A stretch of 64,000 nucleotides of DNA from Bhargavaea beijingensis (GCF_900101985.1 NZ_FNAR01000007.1:62001-126000); one strand, 5' to 3'. Counted from the stretch's first letter, positions 31,472 through 41,173 are shown. The notes: generated by a model not told the origin, from the sequence alone. A program made the numbers and translations.

Positions 31472-31539
31472 GTTTTTCCCTCCTCTTCGGTGAAGATGAA
31501 GACGGATTCCCGTCTGTTCGCCATCTCACATACTAAAAT

Positions 31540-31568
31540 AATTTAGCACAAATCAGCCGGCGATGCAA
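31540..31568 (-). promoter_or_regulatory. Candidate promoter of rpmB
   Basis: On the minus strand TTGCAT, a 17-base spacer and TAAATT with a TGC extension lie about 70 bases before the rpmB start. A small GACGG/CCGTC hairpin falls in the leader (about 31501-31514). Confidence 0.5.
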
Positions 31569-31700
31569 CAGGTTTAGAGAGGCCATCAAGAAAAAACACT
31601 TTACAGGGATTGCAGGAACAGCATGCTGTGTGTCTTTTCTATTCCCCGGCAGTAGTGTACAATGACGTTAGCCAAAATGGACTTCACAGGAGGCGTTACC

Positions 31701-32063
31701 ATGTCGATCGGACTGAAAAATGAATTCGGCACTATTGAAATTTCGAATGACGTGATCGCACAAGTGGCCGGGGGAGCAGCGGTCGAGTGCTATGGAATCG
31801 TCGGGATGGCATCCCGCCACCAGATCCGGGACGGACTGACGGACATCCTGAGGAAAGAAAACTTCACCAGAGGTGTGATTGTCCGTTCCATCGGAGAAGA
31901 TCTCCATATCGACATGTACGTCATCGTCGGCTATGGTGTGAAGATTTCAGAGGTCGCATACCAAGTCCAATCCAAAGTGAAATATACATTAAGCAAACAA
32001 TTGGGAATGACGGTCAACTCCGTCAATATTTTTGTCCAGGGAGTCCGTGTGACGAACCTGTAA
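31701..32063 (+). CDS. yloU: Asp23/Gls24 family protein (YloU)
   Basis: This 120-residue cytoplasmic protein belongs to the Asp23 (DUF322) family, whose members associate with the membrane envelope; no catalytic role is known. The segment DVIAQVAGGAAVECYGIVGMA is the family hallmark, and IHxDMYVIVGYG and VNIFVQGVRV follow. The length equals B. subtilis YloU. AGGAGG lies upstream of the chosen ATG. It is always next to the fatty-acid kinase gene fakA, which suggests a functional link to envelope lipid handling (inference). Confidence 0.93.
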   Translation: MSIGLKNEFGTIEISNDVIAQVAGGAAVECYGIVGMASRHQIRDGLTDILRKENFTRGVIVRSIGEDLHIDMYVIVGYGVKISEVAYQVQSKVKYTLSKQLGMTVNSVNIFVQGVRVTNL

Positions 32064-32082
32064 AAGGAGGAAGCGAACGTTT

Positions 32083-33741
32083 ATGAAAGAATTAGATGGA
32101 CATCGATTTGCGGAAATGGTGATGATGGGCTCCCATCACCTATCCAATAATGCGGACTTCGTCGATTCGCTTAACGTTTTCCCCGTGCCAGACGGCGATA
32201 CGGGGACGAACATGAATCTGTCCATGACGTCCGGCGCCAAAGAAACGGAACAGGCGGCAACGGACCATATCGGCAGGACGGCGCAGGCCCTTTCCAAGGG
32301 CCTGCTCATGGGGGCGCGCGGAAATTCCGGCGTCATCCTGTCACAATTGTTCCGGGGGTTCGGCAAAGCAATCGAGGACAATGCAACGCTTGATGCGAAA
32401 GAGTTCGCCGGCGCATTCCAGGCCGGTGTGGACACGGCCTATAAGGCAGTCATGAAGCCGGTGGAAGGAACGATCCTCACCGTAGCAAAAGATGCCGCGA
32501 AAACAGCGGTCGGAACCGCCGAATCGGAATCGGACATCATCAAGGTGATGGAGGCGCTCACTGACGAGGCGAAAGCCTCTCTGAAGCGGACGCCTGACCT
32601 GCTGCCGGTGCTGAAAGAAGTCGGCGTTGTGGACAGCGGCGGCCAAGGACTGGTCTTTGTCTATGAAGGATTCCTTTCCGCCCTCAGAGGCGAAGAATTG
32701 CCTGTGACCACGCAGACATCAATGGATGATCTTGTCAGTGCGGAGCATCATAAAAGCATCCAGGGCTTCATGGATACGTCCGAAATCGAGTTCGGTTACT
32801 GCACGGAATTCATGGTGCGCTTCGAAGAAGACAAAACCGCTGATAATCCGTTTGACGAGTCGAAGTTCCGGGAAGATCTGAGCGCTTATGGAGATTCTCT
32901 TCTTGTCATTTCGGACGACGAGATCGCCAAGGTACATATCCACTCGGAAGATCCGGGGGAAGTGCTTTCCTACGGTAAAAAGTATGGCAGCCTCATCAAG
33001 ATCAAGATCGAGAACATGCGGGAGCAGCACACGGCCATCCTGGAAAAGGACGAGCCGGCCCAAACGGCGCAACAGCCGGCCAAGCATCCGTATGCCATCA
33101 TCACAGTCTCGATGGGACCGGGGATTGCCGAACTGTTCCGAAGCATCGGCGCCTCTTACGTCATCGAGGGCGGCCAGACGATGAACCCTTCTACGGAAGA
33201 CATTGTCAGGGCAATACGGGAAGTGGGGGCCGAGCGCGCACTTATTCTCCCGAACAACAAAAACATCATTATGGCTGCCGAGCAGGCTGCGGAAGTATCT
33301 GGCATTGAGGCGGCAGTCGTACCGACGAAAAACGTGCCCCAGGGACTCGCGGCAATCCTTGCCTTTAATCCCGAGGCGCCGGTATCCGATAATGCAGCTT
33401 CCATGGCAGAAGCATTCTCGCATGTCAGGACCGGACAGGTGACGACCGCCGTACGTGACACGACCATTGATGGCGTTGAAATCCGCAAAGGCTCCTTTAT
33501 GGGAATGGCCGAAGGGAAAATCGTCAACTCCGACGCTTCTCTCAAGAGTGTCACCGAGTCCCTGATCCACGAGGTCGTCGACGAGGGGTCGGAAATCGTG
33601 ACAATCCTCTTCGGGGAGGGTGCGACGCGTCAGGGAGCGGACGAACTTGCGGCATACATCGAGGAGCAGTATCCGGACGTGGAAGTGGAAATCCATGAAG
33701 GCAAGCAGCCCCTATACCCGTATATCATCTCTGCCGAATAA
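32083..33741 (+). CDS. fakA: Fatty acid kinase catalytic subunit (FakA/YloV)
   Basis: FakA phosphorylates fatty acids held by FakB proteins, feeding PlsX/PlsY phospholipid synthesis. The 552-residue protein begins with a DhaL-type ATP-binding domain (VPDGDTGTNMNLSM, GARGNSGVILSQ), continues with the middle domain containing GYCTEFMV, and ends with an EDD/FakB-like C-terminal domain. The strong AAAGGAGG site supports the start. plsX lies further downstream, so the kinase and acyltransferase are in one neighbourhood. Confidence 0.95.
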   Translation: MKELDGHRFAEMVMMGSHHLSNNADFVDSLNVFPVPDGDTGTNMNLSMTSGAKETEQAATDHIGRTAQALSKGLLMGARGNSGVILSQLFRGFGKAIEDNATLDAKEFAGAFQAGVDTAYKAVMKPVEGTILTVAKDAAKTAVGTAESESDIIKVMEALTDEAKASLKRTPDLLPVLKEVGVVDSGGQGLVFVYEGFLSALRGEELPVTTQTSMDDLVSAEHHKSIQGFMDTSEIEFGYCTEFMVRFEEDKTADNPFDESKFREDLSAYGDSLLVISDDEIAKVHIHSEDPGEVLSYGKKYGSLIKIKIENMREQHTAILEKDEPAQTAQQPAKHPYAIITVSMGPGIAELFRSIGASYVIEGGQTMNPSTEDIVRAIREVGAERALILPNNKNIIMAAEQAAEVSGIEAAVVPTKNVPQGLAAILAFNPEAPVSDNAASMAEAFSHVRTGQVTTAVRDTTIDGVEIRKGSFMGMAEGKIVNSDASLKSVTESLIHEVVDEGSEIVTILFGEGATRQGADELAAYIEEQYPDVEVEIHEGKQPLYPYIISAE

Positions 33742-33747
33742 AATCAG

Positions 33748-33777
33748 GCGCACCGGCAACCCGGTGCGCTGTTTTTG
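33748..33777 (+). terminator. Terminator of yloU-fakA
   Basis: The 9-bp stem GCGCACCGG / CCGGTGCGC with a CAAC loop is followed by TGTTTTTG, directly after the fakA stop. Confidence 0.9.
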
Positions 33778-33785
33778 TTGAATTG

Positions 33786-33801
33786 GGGAAAGCGTTTGCA
33801 A
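33786..33801 (+). promoter_or_regulatory. Possible catabolite-responsive element upstream of sdaAB
   Basis: The segment GGGGAAAGCGTTTGCA matches 12 of 15 defined positions of the Bacillales cre consensus WTGAAARCGYTTTCWN, including the AAAGCGTTT core. It sits 13 bases before the -35 box. CcpA control of serine breakdown is plausible but unproven. Confidence 0.35.
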
Positions 33802-33813
33802 CGAACGTGTGTT

Positions 33814-33842
33814 TTGAGAAAAATCACGAAATCATGTAAAAT
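33814..33842 (+). promoter_or_regulatory. Sigma-A promoter of sdaAB-sdaAA
   Basis: TTGAGA at 33814-33819, a 17-base spacer and TAAAAT at 33837-33842 lie 32 bases before the sdaAB start and after the fakA terminator. Confidence 0.8.
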
Positions 33843-33874
33843 AGGGGAAACGTCCCAAAGGAGGACTTCAACTT

Positions 33875-34537
33875 ATGAAATTCAGATCGGTTTTTGATAT
33901 TATCGGTCCGGTCATGGTCGGGCCCTCTTCTTCGCACACCGCCGGAGCGGCAAGGATCGGCCGGGTGGCGAGGACGCTGTTCGGCCGCCAGCCCGACTGG
34001 GCGGAAATCCGCCTCTACGGCTCGTTTGCGGAAACTTACAAAGGCCACGGCACCGATGTTGCAATCATTGGCGGCCTGTTGGACTACGACACGGATGATG
34101 AACGGATTCGCACGGCTTTCGCGGAAGCGGAGCAAGTCGGGCTGAGATTCGAATTCATCACGGAATCTGAGGAGCCGGATCATCCGAATACAGCAAAAAT
34201 CAGAATTGGTGATGCTGACGGCGAAATGGAGCTGACAGGCATCTCGATCGGCGGCGGCAAAATGGAAGTGACGGAGCTTAACGGCTTTACACTGAGGCTT
34301 ACCGGCCACTATCCGGCGTTGCTGATCGTCCACCATGACAGGCCCGGCGTCATTGCCGGTGTTGCCAACGCGCTTGCGGCCGACGGCATTAACATCGCTC
34401 ATATGGAGTGCGGGCGGAAGGAAAAAGGAGAGATGGCGCTTATGGTCATCGAAGTCGACCAGATCATCACCGACTCCATGATCCGCCTCATCACCGACCT
34501 GGACAATGTGACGCAAGTTTCGATACTTGCAGACTGA
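33875..34537 (+). CDS. sdaAB: L-serine dehydratase, iron-sulfur-dependent, beta subunit
   Basis: This subunit pairs with SdaAA to convert L-serine to pyruvate and ammonia. The 220-residue protein shows the VGPSSSHTAGAARIG motif at the N-terminus and ends in an ACT-like regulatory domain (DRPGVIAGVANALAADGINI) that may sense serine. AAAGGAGG precedes the ATG. sdaAA follows after 16 bases. Confidence 0.95.
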   Translation: MKFRSVFDIIGPVMVGPSSSHTAGAARIGRVARTLFGRQPDWAEIRLYGSFAETYKGHGTDVAIIGGLLDYDTDDERIRTAFAEAEQVGLRFEFITESEEPDHPNTAKIRIGDADGEMELTGISIGGGKMEVTELNGFTLRLTGHYPALLIVHHDRPGVIAGVANALAADGINIAHMECGRKEKGEMALMVIEVDQIITDSMIRLITDLDNVTQVSILAD

Positions 34538-34553
34538 TAAGGGGGCATTCCCA

Positions 34554-35456
34554 TTGGATATTCTATTTTCAACGGTTAAGGAACTGGTCGGGCTTGCGGA
34601 AGAAACCGGGCGGCCGATTTCCGAAATCATGATCGAACAGGAGATGCGCATCACCAAGCGTTCGCGTGAAGAAGTGATCGGGCAGATGGAGCGTAATCTT
34701 GAAGTGATGGAAGAGGCGGTCGAAAAGGGGCTGGAGGGCGTGAGCTCGACGTCAGGCCTGACCGGAGGTGACGCGGTCCTTCTCCAAACTTACATCAAGA
34801 GCGGCAAATCGCTTTCCGGAAATCTTCTCCTCGATGCCGTGAGCAAGGCTGTCGCGACCAATGAAGTCAACGCCGCCATGGGCATGATCTGCGCGACCCC
34901 TACGGCTGGCGCTGCGGGCATCGTGCCGGGCACGCTGTTTGCCGTCAAGGACAAGCTGAACCCAACCCGCGAGCAGATGATCAATTTCCTGTTCACGTCA
35001 GGCGCGTTCGGTTTTGTCGTGGCGAACAACGCGTCCATCTCCGGTGCCGCAGGCGGCTGCCAGGCGGAAACCGGATCGGCCGCTTCGATGGCAGCCGCGG
35101 CGATCGTGGAGATGGCCGGCGGCACGCCGCAGCAAAGTGCGGAAGCCTTTTCCATCGTGATGAAAAATATGCTCGGTCTCGTCTGCGATCCGGTAGCCGG
35201 ACTGGTCGAAGTCCCGTGCGTCAAGCGCAATGCGATGGGGGCCGCCAAGGCACTGGTCGGTGCGGATATGGCGCTTGCAGGCGTAACAAGTGTTATCCCG
35301 ACCGATGAAGTGATCGAAGCCATGCACCGGATCGGCCGTTCAATGCCGTCCGCTTTGCGCGAAACGGCAAAAGGCGGATTGGCCGCGACACCGACAGGCA
35401 AGCGGCTAGAGGCGGAGATCTTCGGAAAGAAGGCGAAAGAAAGTGTGGTTGACTGA
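34554..35456 (+). CDS. sdaAA: L-serine dehydratase, iron-sulfur-dependent, alpha subunit
   Basis: This subunit carries the catalytic [4Fe-4S] cluster. Conserved cysteines appear in ICATPTAGAAG, GGCQAE, LVCDPVAG and VPCVKRNAMG. The TTG start, eight bases after AAGGGGG, gives 300 residues and an N-terminus resembling the B. subtilis protein; an earlier in-frame ATG lies inside sdaAB and is rejected. The 3' end overlaps recG by 14 bases. Confidence 0.94.
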   Translation: MDILFSTVKELVGLAEETGRPISEIMIEQEMRITKRSREEVIGQMERNLEVMEEAVEKGLEGVSSTSGLTGGDAVLLQTYIKSGKSLSGNLLLDAVSKAVATNEVNAAMGMICATPTAGAAGIVPGTLFAVKDKLNPTREQMINFLFTSGAFGFVVANNASISGAAGGCQAETGSAASMAAAAIVEMAGGTPQQSAEAFSIVMKNMLGLVCDPVAGLVEVPCVKRNAMGAAKALVGADMALAGVTSVIPTDEVIEAMHRIGRSMPSALRETAKGGLAATPTGKRLEAEIFGKKAKESVVD

Positions 35457-37485
35457 ACCGGTCACTGCTTTGAAGGGCATCGGCAAAGAAGCCGCCGCTA
35501 CACTTGGGAATCTTGGTGTCCGCACGGTGGAGGACCTCGTCATGATGTTCCCTTACCGCCACGAAGACAACCGCCTGAAAGACCTGTCGGAAACCCCCCA
35601 CGAAGAAAGGGTCACCATTGAAGGAAGGGTCGAAAGCGAACCTTCCGTTTTCTTTTCGGGAAAAAACAGATCCAGGCTGCAGATCCGCCTGCTTGCAGGA
35701 CGCCACCTGGTCAAGGCGGTGTTCTTTAACCAGCATTATCTCAGGCACCGGCTGGCGCCGGGAATGACGATCACGGTCACCGGAAAATGGGACCGCGGAC
35801 GCCAGGTCATCAATGTCAGCTCCTTCAAGGAAGGCCCGAAACAGGCCGGGGAAGATTTTGAGCCGGTCTACAGCCTCAAGGGCGGCATGCACCAGAAAAC
35901 GATCCGCCGGTATATCCGGACTGCCCTTGATGCAGTGGCGGGCGACCTGCCGGATCCGATGCCGGCCGAGCTGCTGGAGAGGTATAGACTTCCCGGGATC
36001 GCTGAGGCGCTCGAAGGCATGCACTTCCCGCGAGATTCGGAACATGTCAAGCATGCGCGGCGCCGCTTTGTCTATGAAGAATTCCTCGGTTACCAGCTGA
36101 AGATGCAGGCGATCAAAAAAATCAGGAAGGAAGCGGGCAAGGGGGCGGAACACCATTACGACCTGGAAAAACTGAAGGCATTCATCGACTCTCTGCCGTT
36201 CGAACTCACCGGTGCACAAAAAAGGGTCGTCAACGAGCTTTGCGCGGAACTAAAGGAGCCTGTGCGGATGAACCGGCTCCTTCAGGGTGATGTCGGATCG
36301 GGCAAAACCGCCGTGGCGGCAATCACCCTTTATGCAACGATTACAGCCGGGGCACAGGGAGCGCTCATGGCTCCGACGGAAATCTTAGCCGAACAGCATG
36401 CCCAGACCCTGGCTGATTGGCTGGAGCCCTTCGGCGTGCGCATGGCCCTGCTCTCGGGCTCCACGAAGGTTAAAGCACGAAGGATCATCCTGGAGAAACT
36501 GGCAGAGGGGGAAATCGATCTCGTCATCGGCACCCACGCCCTGATCCAGCCGGATGTGGTTTTCAAAAAGCTCGGACTCGTCATTACGGACGAGCAGCAC
36601 CGGTTCGGAGTGGAGCAGCGCCGCGTCCTGAAGGAAAAGGGGGAAGACCCGGATGTGCTGTTCATGACGGCAACGCCGATTCCCCGGACGCTTGCCATCA
36701 CGGCGTTTGGCGAAATGGATGTCTCCATTCTTGACGAAATGCCTGCAGGCCGGCAGCCGATTGAAACCTATTGGACGAAGCGGGAGGCTCTCCCTGCGGT
36801 CCTCAAACGGATGGGGAAAGAGCTCCAGCAGGGCCGCCAGGCATACGTCATCTGTCCCCTCATCGAAGAATCCGACAAGCTGGATGTCCAGAACGCGGTC
36901 GACATGTACGAGCAGATCCGCCAGTATTTCGGCGGAAGATTCAATGTCGGCCTGATGCATGGCCGGCTCCATCCGGATGATAAAGAAGCGGTCATGCGGG
37001 AATTCTCCGAAGGCGGGCTTCATGTTCTTGTCTCGACGACTGTCGTCGAAGTCGGCGTGAACGTACCAAACGCGTCATTCATGGTCATCTCGGATGCCGA
37101 GCGTTTCGGCCTTGCACAGCTGCACCAGCTCCGCGGCCGTGTCGGGCGCGGAGCACACAAGTCCTACTGCGTGCTCCTTGCAGACCCGAAAACGGAAATC
37201 GGCAAGGAGCGGATGCAGTCCATGACCGAGACGAACGACGGTTTCCGCCTTGCCGAAAAGGACCTTGAACTCCGCGGTCCGGGCGACTTTTTCGGAAAAC
37301 GCCAGAGCGGCATGCCGGACTTCAAAGTGGCGGACCCCGTCCATGACTACCGCGCGCTCAATACCGCCAGGCTGGATGCGGAACAACTGATCGCATCCGA
37401 GGTATTTTGGAACAATCCGGAATATGAAACACTCCGGACCATGATCAAACAATCCGGAGCCCTATCCGACGAACGGATTGACTGA
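35443..37485 (+). CDS. recG: ATP-dependent DNA helicase RecG
   Basis: RecG regresses stalled forks and processes branched DNA. The 680-residue protein has an N-terminal wedge/OB domain, Walker A LLQGDVGSGKTAVA, the DEQHRFGVEQ box, and helicase motifs MTATPIPRT, TVVEVGVNVPNA and QLRGRVGRG. The GTG start overlaps the sdaAA end; the ribosome-binding site is a weak AAAGAAGG. The length is normal for the family. Confidence 0.96.
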   Translation: MWLTEPVTALKGIGKEAAATLGNLGVRTVEDLVMMFPYRHEDNRLKDLSETPHEERVTIEGRVESEPSVFFSGKNRSRLQIRLLAGRHLVKAVFFNQHYLRHRLAPGMTITVTGKWDRGRQVINVSSFKEGPKQAGEDFEPVYSLKGGMHQKTIRRYIRTALDAVAGDLPDPMPAELLERYRLPGIAEALEGMHFPRDSEHVKHARRRFVYEEFLGYQLKMQAIKKIRKEAGKGAEHHYDLEKLKAFIDSLPFELTGAQKRVVNELCAELKEPVRMNRLLQGDVGSGKTAVAAITLYATITAGAQGALMAPTEILAEQHAQTLADWLEPFGVRMALLSGSTKVKARRIILEKLAEGEIDLVIGTHALIQPDVVFKKLGLVITDEQHRFGVEQRRVLKEKGEDPDVLFMTATPIPRTLAITAFGEMDVSILDEMPAGRQPIETYWTKREALPAVLKRMGKELQQGRQAYVICPLIEESDKLDVQNAVDMYEQIRQYFGGRFNVGLMHGRLHPDDKEAVMREFSEGGLHVLVSTTVVEVGVNVPNASFMVISDAERFGLAQLHQLRGRVGRGAHKSYCVLLADPKTEIGKERMQSMTETNDGFRLAEKDLELRGPGDFFGKRQSGMPDFKVADPVHDYRALNTARLDAEQLIASEVFWNNPEYETLRTMIKQSGALSDERID

Positions 37486-37489
37486 ACCG

Positions 37490-37510
37490 AATCCGTTTGT
37501 CGGATTTTTT
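37490..37510 (+). terminator. Terminator of recG
   Basis: A short stem AATCCG / CGGATT with a TTTGT loop is followed by TTTTT, beginning five bases after the recG stop. Confidence 0.7.
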
Positions 37511-37541
37511 GTGTTGCAGAAATTAAAATGGCGGAGACAAA

Positions 37542-37790
37542 GTGGTTGAACTGATAACGTTGCCCTGGTCCAAGCTATTGCCGTGCCCGCAACCCGAGCC
37601 TTTGCTCGCCGCGCTGGCGTTGGAAGAGAAAGCGGTTGCCCGGCTGTCCGCAGCGGAAATCGAAGAATTGAGTCGTGAGAAAAAGTCAATGGGCAAAGCA
37701 ATATCGCAGATACTGCCAAAGCAAAGTAGTCCAGCATGGTTGCAATCTGCCCTATTGGTTTTATATACTCATATTAGTACCAAGTGCTAA
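37542..37790 (+). CDS. Possible small protein between recG and fapR (unrecognised)
   Basis: An 82-codon frame starts at GTG five bases after a GGAG. Its middle part, with [25 protein letters not shown], has coding-like composition and would form a charged helix. The last third is doubtful: it runs across the fapR promoter and its last codons coincide with the FapR operator. I recognise no family. It could be a real short gene, a remnant, or chance. The rest of this 320-base gap holds the recG terminator and the fapR promoter. Confidence 0.25.
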   Translation: MVELITLPWSKLLPCPQPEPLLAALALEEKAVARLSAAEIEELSREKKSMGKAISQILPKQSSPAWLQSALLVLYTHISTKC

Positions 37791-37791
37791 A
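37740..37791 (+). promoter_or_regulatory. fapR promoter with FapR operator
   Basis: TTGCAA (37740-37745), an 18-base spacer and TATACT (37764-37769) form the promoter. Directly after the -10 lies ATTAGTACCAAGTGCTAAA (37773-37791), which closely matches the FapR box known from Bacillales (TTAGTACCTAGTCTTAA). FapR is released by malonyl-CoA, so the operon is probably autoregulated. Confidence 0.85.
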
Positions 37792-37806
37792 TCCGGTGGT
37801 GAAAAC

Positions 37807-38385
37807 ATGAAACTGCAGAAACGAGAGCGCCAGGCCCGCCTGTCTTCGCTGTTGGAGGAGAACCCGCTGCTCACGGACGGCGATCTCGCCGAACATTTCG
37901 GAGTCAGCGTCCAAACCATTCGGCTGGACCGGATGGAAAAGGGAATTCCCGAACTGCGGGAACGGCTGAAAGATGTGGCCGTCCGTTCACTTGATGACGT
38001 CAAGTCACTGCCGATCGATGAAGTCATCGGCGACATCATCGATATAGAGCTGGACAAGCGCGCGGTGTCCGTGTTCGACGTCACGAGGGATCACGTCTTC
38101 CAGCGCAACGGCATCGCGAGGGGGCATCATCTGTTCGCGCAGGCGAACTCCCTGGCCGTGGCCGTCATCGACGACGAGCTTGCGCTTACCGCAAAATCCT
38201 CGCTGAACTTCATCAAGCCTGTAAGGGCAGGAGAACGGGTCGTCGCAAAAGCGGCGGTTCGGCCGGGGGAACGCCCCCGCCGGACCATTGTGGAAGTGAT
38301 CTCGACGGTGGGTGATGAGCCTGTTTTCACCGGAACCTTTGAAATGTACCGGACCCACGAGAGCGGAAAAGAGGGACAATCATGA
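37807..38385 (+). CDS. fapR: FapR, malonyl-CoA-responsive repressor of lipid synthesis
   Basis: FapR represses fatty-acid and phospholipid genes until malonyl-CoA accumulates. The 192-residue protein has an N-terminal DeoR-like helix-turn-helix ([19 protein letters not shown]), a linker helix, and a C-terminal hot-dog domain with [20 protein letters not shown]. The ATG at the end of the operator-containing leader gives the usual length (188 in B. subtilis). The ribosome-binding site GGTGGTG is modest. The stop overlaps the plsX start. Confidence 0.95.
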   Translation: MKLQKRERQARLSSLLEENPLLTDGDLAEHFGVSVQTIRLDRMEKGIPELRERLKDVAVRSLDDVKSLPIDEVIGDIIDIELDKRAVSVFDVTRDHVFQRNGIARGHHLFAQANSLAVAVIDDELALTAKSSLNFIKPVRAGERVVAKAAVRPGERPRRTIVEVISTVGDEPVFTGTFEMYRTHESGKEGQS

Positions 38386-39377
38386 TCATAGCAGTAGACG
38401 GAATGGGAGGCGACCATGCCCCCGATGCGACTGTGGAAGGAGTGCGCCAGGCACTTGAGGCGTTCCCGGACATCCAAATCCGGCTATACGGGGATACCGG
38501 CCGCATCGAACCGATGATCGGGGCGCATGAGCGCCTGGAGCTCGTCCATTGCACCGAAAAAATCGAAGGGGATGATGAACCGGTCCGTGCTGTCCGGCGG
38601 AAAAAAGATTCCTCCCTGGTGCGCATGGCGCAGGCGGTCCGCGACAGTGAGGCCGATGCGGGAGTCAGTGCAGGAAACACGGGTGCGCTCATGGCTGCAG
38701 GGCTGTTCGTTGTCGGCCGCTTGGACGGAGTCGACCGTCCGGCACTTGCGCCGACGCTTCCGACGCTCGACGGAAGAGGGTTCGTCATGCTCGATATGGG
38801 GGCCAATGCCGATGCTAAACCGCAACATCTTGCGCAGTACGCAGTGATGGGCAGCATTTATGCGGAGCAGGTCCGGGGAATCCGGAACCCGCGGGTCGGC
38901 CTTCTCAATATCGGAACTGAAGAAAACAAAGGAAACGATCTGACGAAGGAAGCCCATGCCCTCATCGCCGATGCTCCGGTTAACTTCATCGGAAATGTGG
39001 AGGCACGGGATCTGCTAAGCGGCATCGCCGACGTCGTCGTGACCGACGGCTTCACCGGCAACATGGTGCTGAAAACAATTGAAGGGACCGCCCAGGGTCT
39101 TATGTCCATGATCAAGGACACCTTCATGTCCAATGCAAAAGGCAAGATTGCCGGCCTTCTCGTCAAGGACGGACTCAAGGATCTGAAAACGAAAATGGAT
39201 TACACAGAGTACGGCGGTGCCGGCCTGTTCGGCCTGAAAGCACCGCTGATCAAAGCGCACGGATCTTCCAATGCCAATGCCATCATGAACGCCATCCGCC
39301 AAGCCAGGACCATGGCCGGCCACGGCGTGACGGAACGCATCGGAGAGACGATCGGAAGGATGGGGGAACATGAGTAA
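38382..39377 (+). CDS. plsX: Phosphate acyltransferase PlsX
   Basis: PlsX makes acyl-phosphate from acyl-ACP for PlsY and is the entry point of the pathway also fed by FakA. The 331-residue protein begins [13 protein letters not shown] and contains [12 protein letters not shown] and [13 protein letters not shown], typical of the family. Start and stop overlap fapR and fabD, forming a tightly coupled fapR-plsX-fabD-fabG unit. Confidence 0.97.
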   Translation: MIIAVDGMGGDHAPDATVEGVRQALEAFPDIQIRLYGDTGRIEPMIGAHERLELVHCTEKIEGDDEPVRAVRRKKDSSLVRMAQAVRDSEADAGVSAGNTGALMAAGLFVVGRLDGVDRPALAPTLPTLDGRGFVMLDMGANADAKPQHLAQYAVMGSIYAEQVRGIRNPRVGLLNIGTEENKGNDLTKEAHALIADAPVNFIGNVEARDLLSGIADVVVTDGFTGNMVLKTIEGTAQGLMSMIKDTFMSNAKGKIAGLLVKDGLKDLKTKMDYTEYGGAGLFGLKAPLIKAHGSSNANAIMNAIRQARTMAGHGVTERIGETIGRMGEHE

Positions 39378-40314
39378 GATTGCATTTGTCTTTCCGGGCC
39401 AAGGTTCGCAGAAAGTCGGCATGGCCTCGGAATTCATCGGAAACGGCACAGCTTTCGGCAACTTTGCCGATGAGGCGGACAGCCGTCTCGGCATCGGGCT
39501 GAGCAAGCTGATGCAAGAAGGACCGCAGGAAGAACTGACACTCACCTACCATGCGCAGCCTGCGCTTCTGACCGCAGGTGCAGCGATTGATGCTGCGCTG
39601 AAGGCCGCGGGCATCCGCCCGGACTATGCCGCCGGACACAGCCTCGGGGAATATTCTGCGCTTGTATCGGCGGGTGTGTTGCCGTTCGGTGATGCAGTTG
39701 AGACCGTCCACCGCAGAGGCTTGTACATGAACGAGGCTGTTCCGGCAGGAGAAGGGGCGATGGCCGCCATTCTCGGCCTCGGTGCCGGGGAGCTGAGTCG
39801 CGTGACTGATGAAGTGTCCGGGGAAGGGTACCCGGTCCAGCCGGCTAATCTGAATTGCCCGGGACAGATTGTGATCTCCGGCAGCAAGCGCGGTGTTGAA
39901 CTGGCTTGCGAGGCGGCGAAGGCCGCTGGTGCCAAGCGGGCGATTCCGCTTGATGTCAGCGGACCGTTCCATTCCGCTCTCATGAAGCCTGCGGCACAGA
40001 AACTGCAGGCACAGCTGGACTCCGTCGGATTCGGCCAGGCGGAATTCCCGGTCATTGCAAATGTCACCGCGGAACCCGTCCGGGAGTCCGGACAGATCAA
40101 ACAGCTACTTGTGGAGCAGTTATATTCACCGGTGCGCTGGGAAGAATCTGTGCGGAACATGCTGGATCTCGGCGTGACACGCTTTATCGAGTGCGGACCC
40201 GGCGGCGTGCTGTCCGGACTGATCCGGAAAATCGACCGTTCTGCCACTGTCCTCAAGGTCGAAGATACGGAAACATTGAAACAGGCCGTCGAGACGGCGA
40301 AAGGATGGTCGTGA
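39370..40314 (+). CDS. fabD: Malonyl-CoA:ACP transacylase
   Basis: FabD loads malonyl groups onto ACP. The 314-residue protein has [13 protein letters not shown], the nucleophile motif [12 protein letters not shown] and the catalytic His in [11 protein letters not shown]. It overlaps plsX by eight bases, and fabG begins immediately after the stop. Confidence 0.97.
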   Translation: MSKIAFVFPGQGSQKVGMASEFIGNGTAFGNFADEADSRLGIGLSKLMQEGPQEELTLTYHAQPALLTAGAAIDAALKAAGIRPDYAAGHSLGEYSALVSAGVLPFGDAVETVHRRGLYMNEAVPAGEGAMAAILGLGAGELSRVTDEVSGEGYPVQPANLNCPGQIVISGSKRGVELACEAAKAAGAKRAIPLDVSGPFHSALMKPAAQKLQAQLDSVGFGQAEFPVIANVTAEPVRESGQIKQLLVEQLYSPVRWEESVRNMLDLGVTRFIECGPGGVLSGLIRKIDRSATVLKVEDTETLKQAVETAKGWS

Positions 40315-41061
40315 ATGGGCAAACTTACCGGTAAATCCGCTATTGTGACAGGGGCTTCGCGCGGCATTGGACGAGCCATTGCCATCGCCCTCGCAAAAGA
40401 AGGCGCAAAGGTCGCCGTGAACTTTGCGGGAAGCGAAGACAAGGCCGCTGAGACGGTCAGGATGATTGAGGAAACGGGCGGTGAGGCGTTTGCCGTCCGG
40501 GCTTCCGTCAGCAGCCAGGAGGACGTCAAGCAGCTTGTTGATGAGACGATGGAACGCTTCGGCTCCATAGACATCCTTGTCAACAACGCAGGCATCACGA
40601 AAGACAATCTTCTGATGCGCATGAAAGAGGAAGAGTGGGATGATGTGCTGTCGACCAACCTGAAAGGGGTCTTTCTCTGCACAAAGGCTGTCGCGCGGCC
40701 GATGATGAAAAAACGGTCCGGCACGATCGTCAACCTGGCGTCCGTCGTCGGAGTCGCAGGCAATGCCGGCCAGGCCAACTACGTTGCAGCCAAGGCGGGC
40801 GTCATCGGACTCACGAAGACGGCGGCCAAGGAGCTGGCCACACGTGGCATCAGGGTCAATGCCGTTGCCCCCGGTTTCATCACGACCGATATGACGGACA
40901 AGCTTCCCGAAGAAGTGAAGGAAGCGATGATGAGCCAGATCCCGCTCGGCAAGCTCGGGGATCCCGTAAACGTGGCCCGTGCCGTCGTTTTCCTCGCTTC
41001 GGATGATTCGGCATACATTACCGGGCAGACTCTCCATGTTGACGGCGGAATGGTGATGTAA
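40315..41061 (+). CDS. fabG: 3-oxoacyl-ACP reductase
   Basis: FabG reduces 3-ketoacyl-ACP with NADPH during chain elongation. This 248-residue short-chain dehydrogenase has [18 protein letters not shown], a Ser in the VNLASVVG segment, and the YVAAK catalytic pair. It directly abuts fabD. A separate promoter appears in the gap to acpP. Confidence 0.97.
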   Translation: MGKLTGKSAIVTGASRGIGRAIAIALAKEGAKVAVNFAGSEDKAAETVRMIEETGGEAFAVRASVSSQEDVKQLVDETMERFGSIDILVNNAGITKDNLLMRMKEEEWDDVLSTNLKGVFLCTKAVARPMMKKRSGTIVNLASVVGVAGNAGQANYVAAKAGVIGLTKTAAKELATRGIRVNAVAPGFITTDMTDKLPEEVKEAMMSQIPLGKLGDPVNVARAVVFLASDDSAYITGQTLHVDGGMVM

Positions 41062-41064
41062 CCC

Positions 41065-41093
41065 TTGTCGCGGGACGGGCTGCCTGTCATACT
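41065..41093 (+). promoter_or_regulatory. Candidate promoter for acpP
   Basis: TTGTCG, a 17-base spacer and CATACT with a TGT extension lie about 80 bases before acpP. The leader also has small hairpins (GCGGA/TCCGC and CTCTC/GAGAG), the latter touching the ribosome-binding site. Confidence 0.5.
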
Positions 41094-41173
41094 GATTGGG
41101 TGGCCGGAAAAGCGGAAGGCATCCGCCGAAGCAGACCGATAAACAGACTCTCCCGTGAGAGGAGGTGAACGTA

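Noticed and set aside
34527-34553. Earlier ATG start for sdaAA
   Set aside because: It lies in the last codons of sdaAB and contains the sdaAA ribosome-binding site. The TTG at 34554 fits spacing and homologue length.
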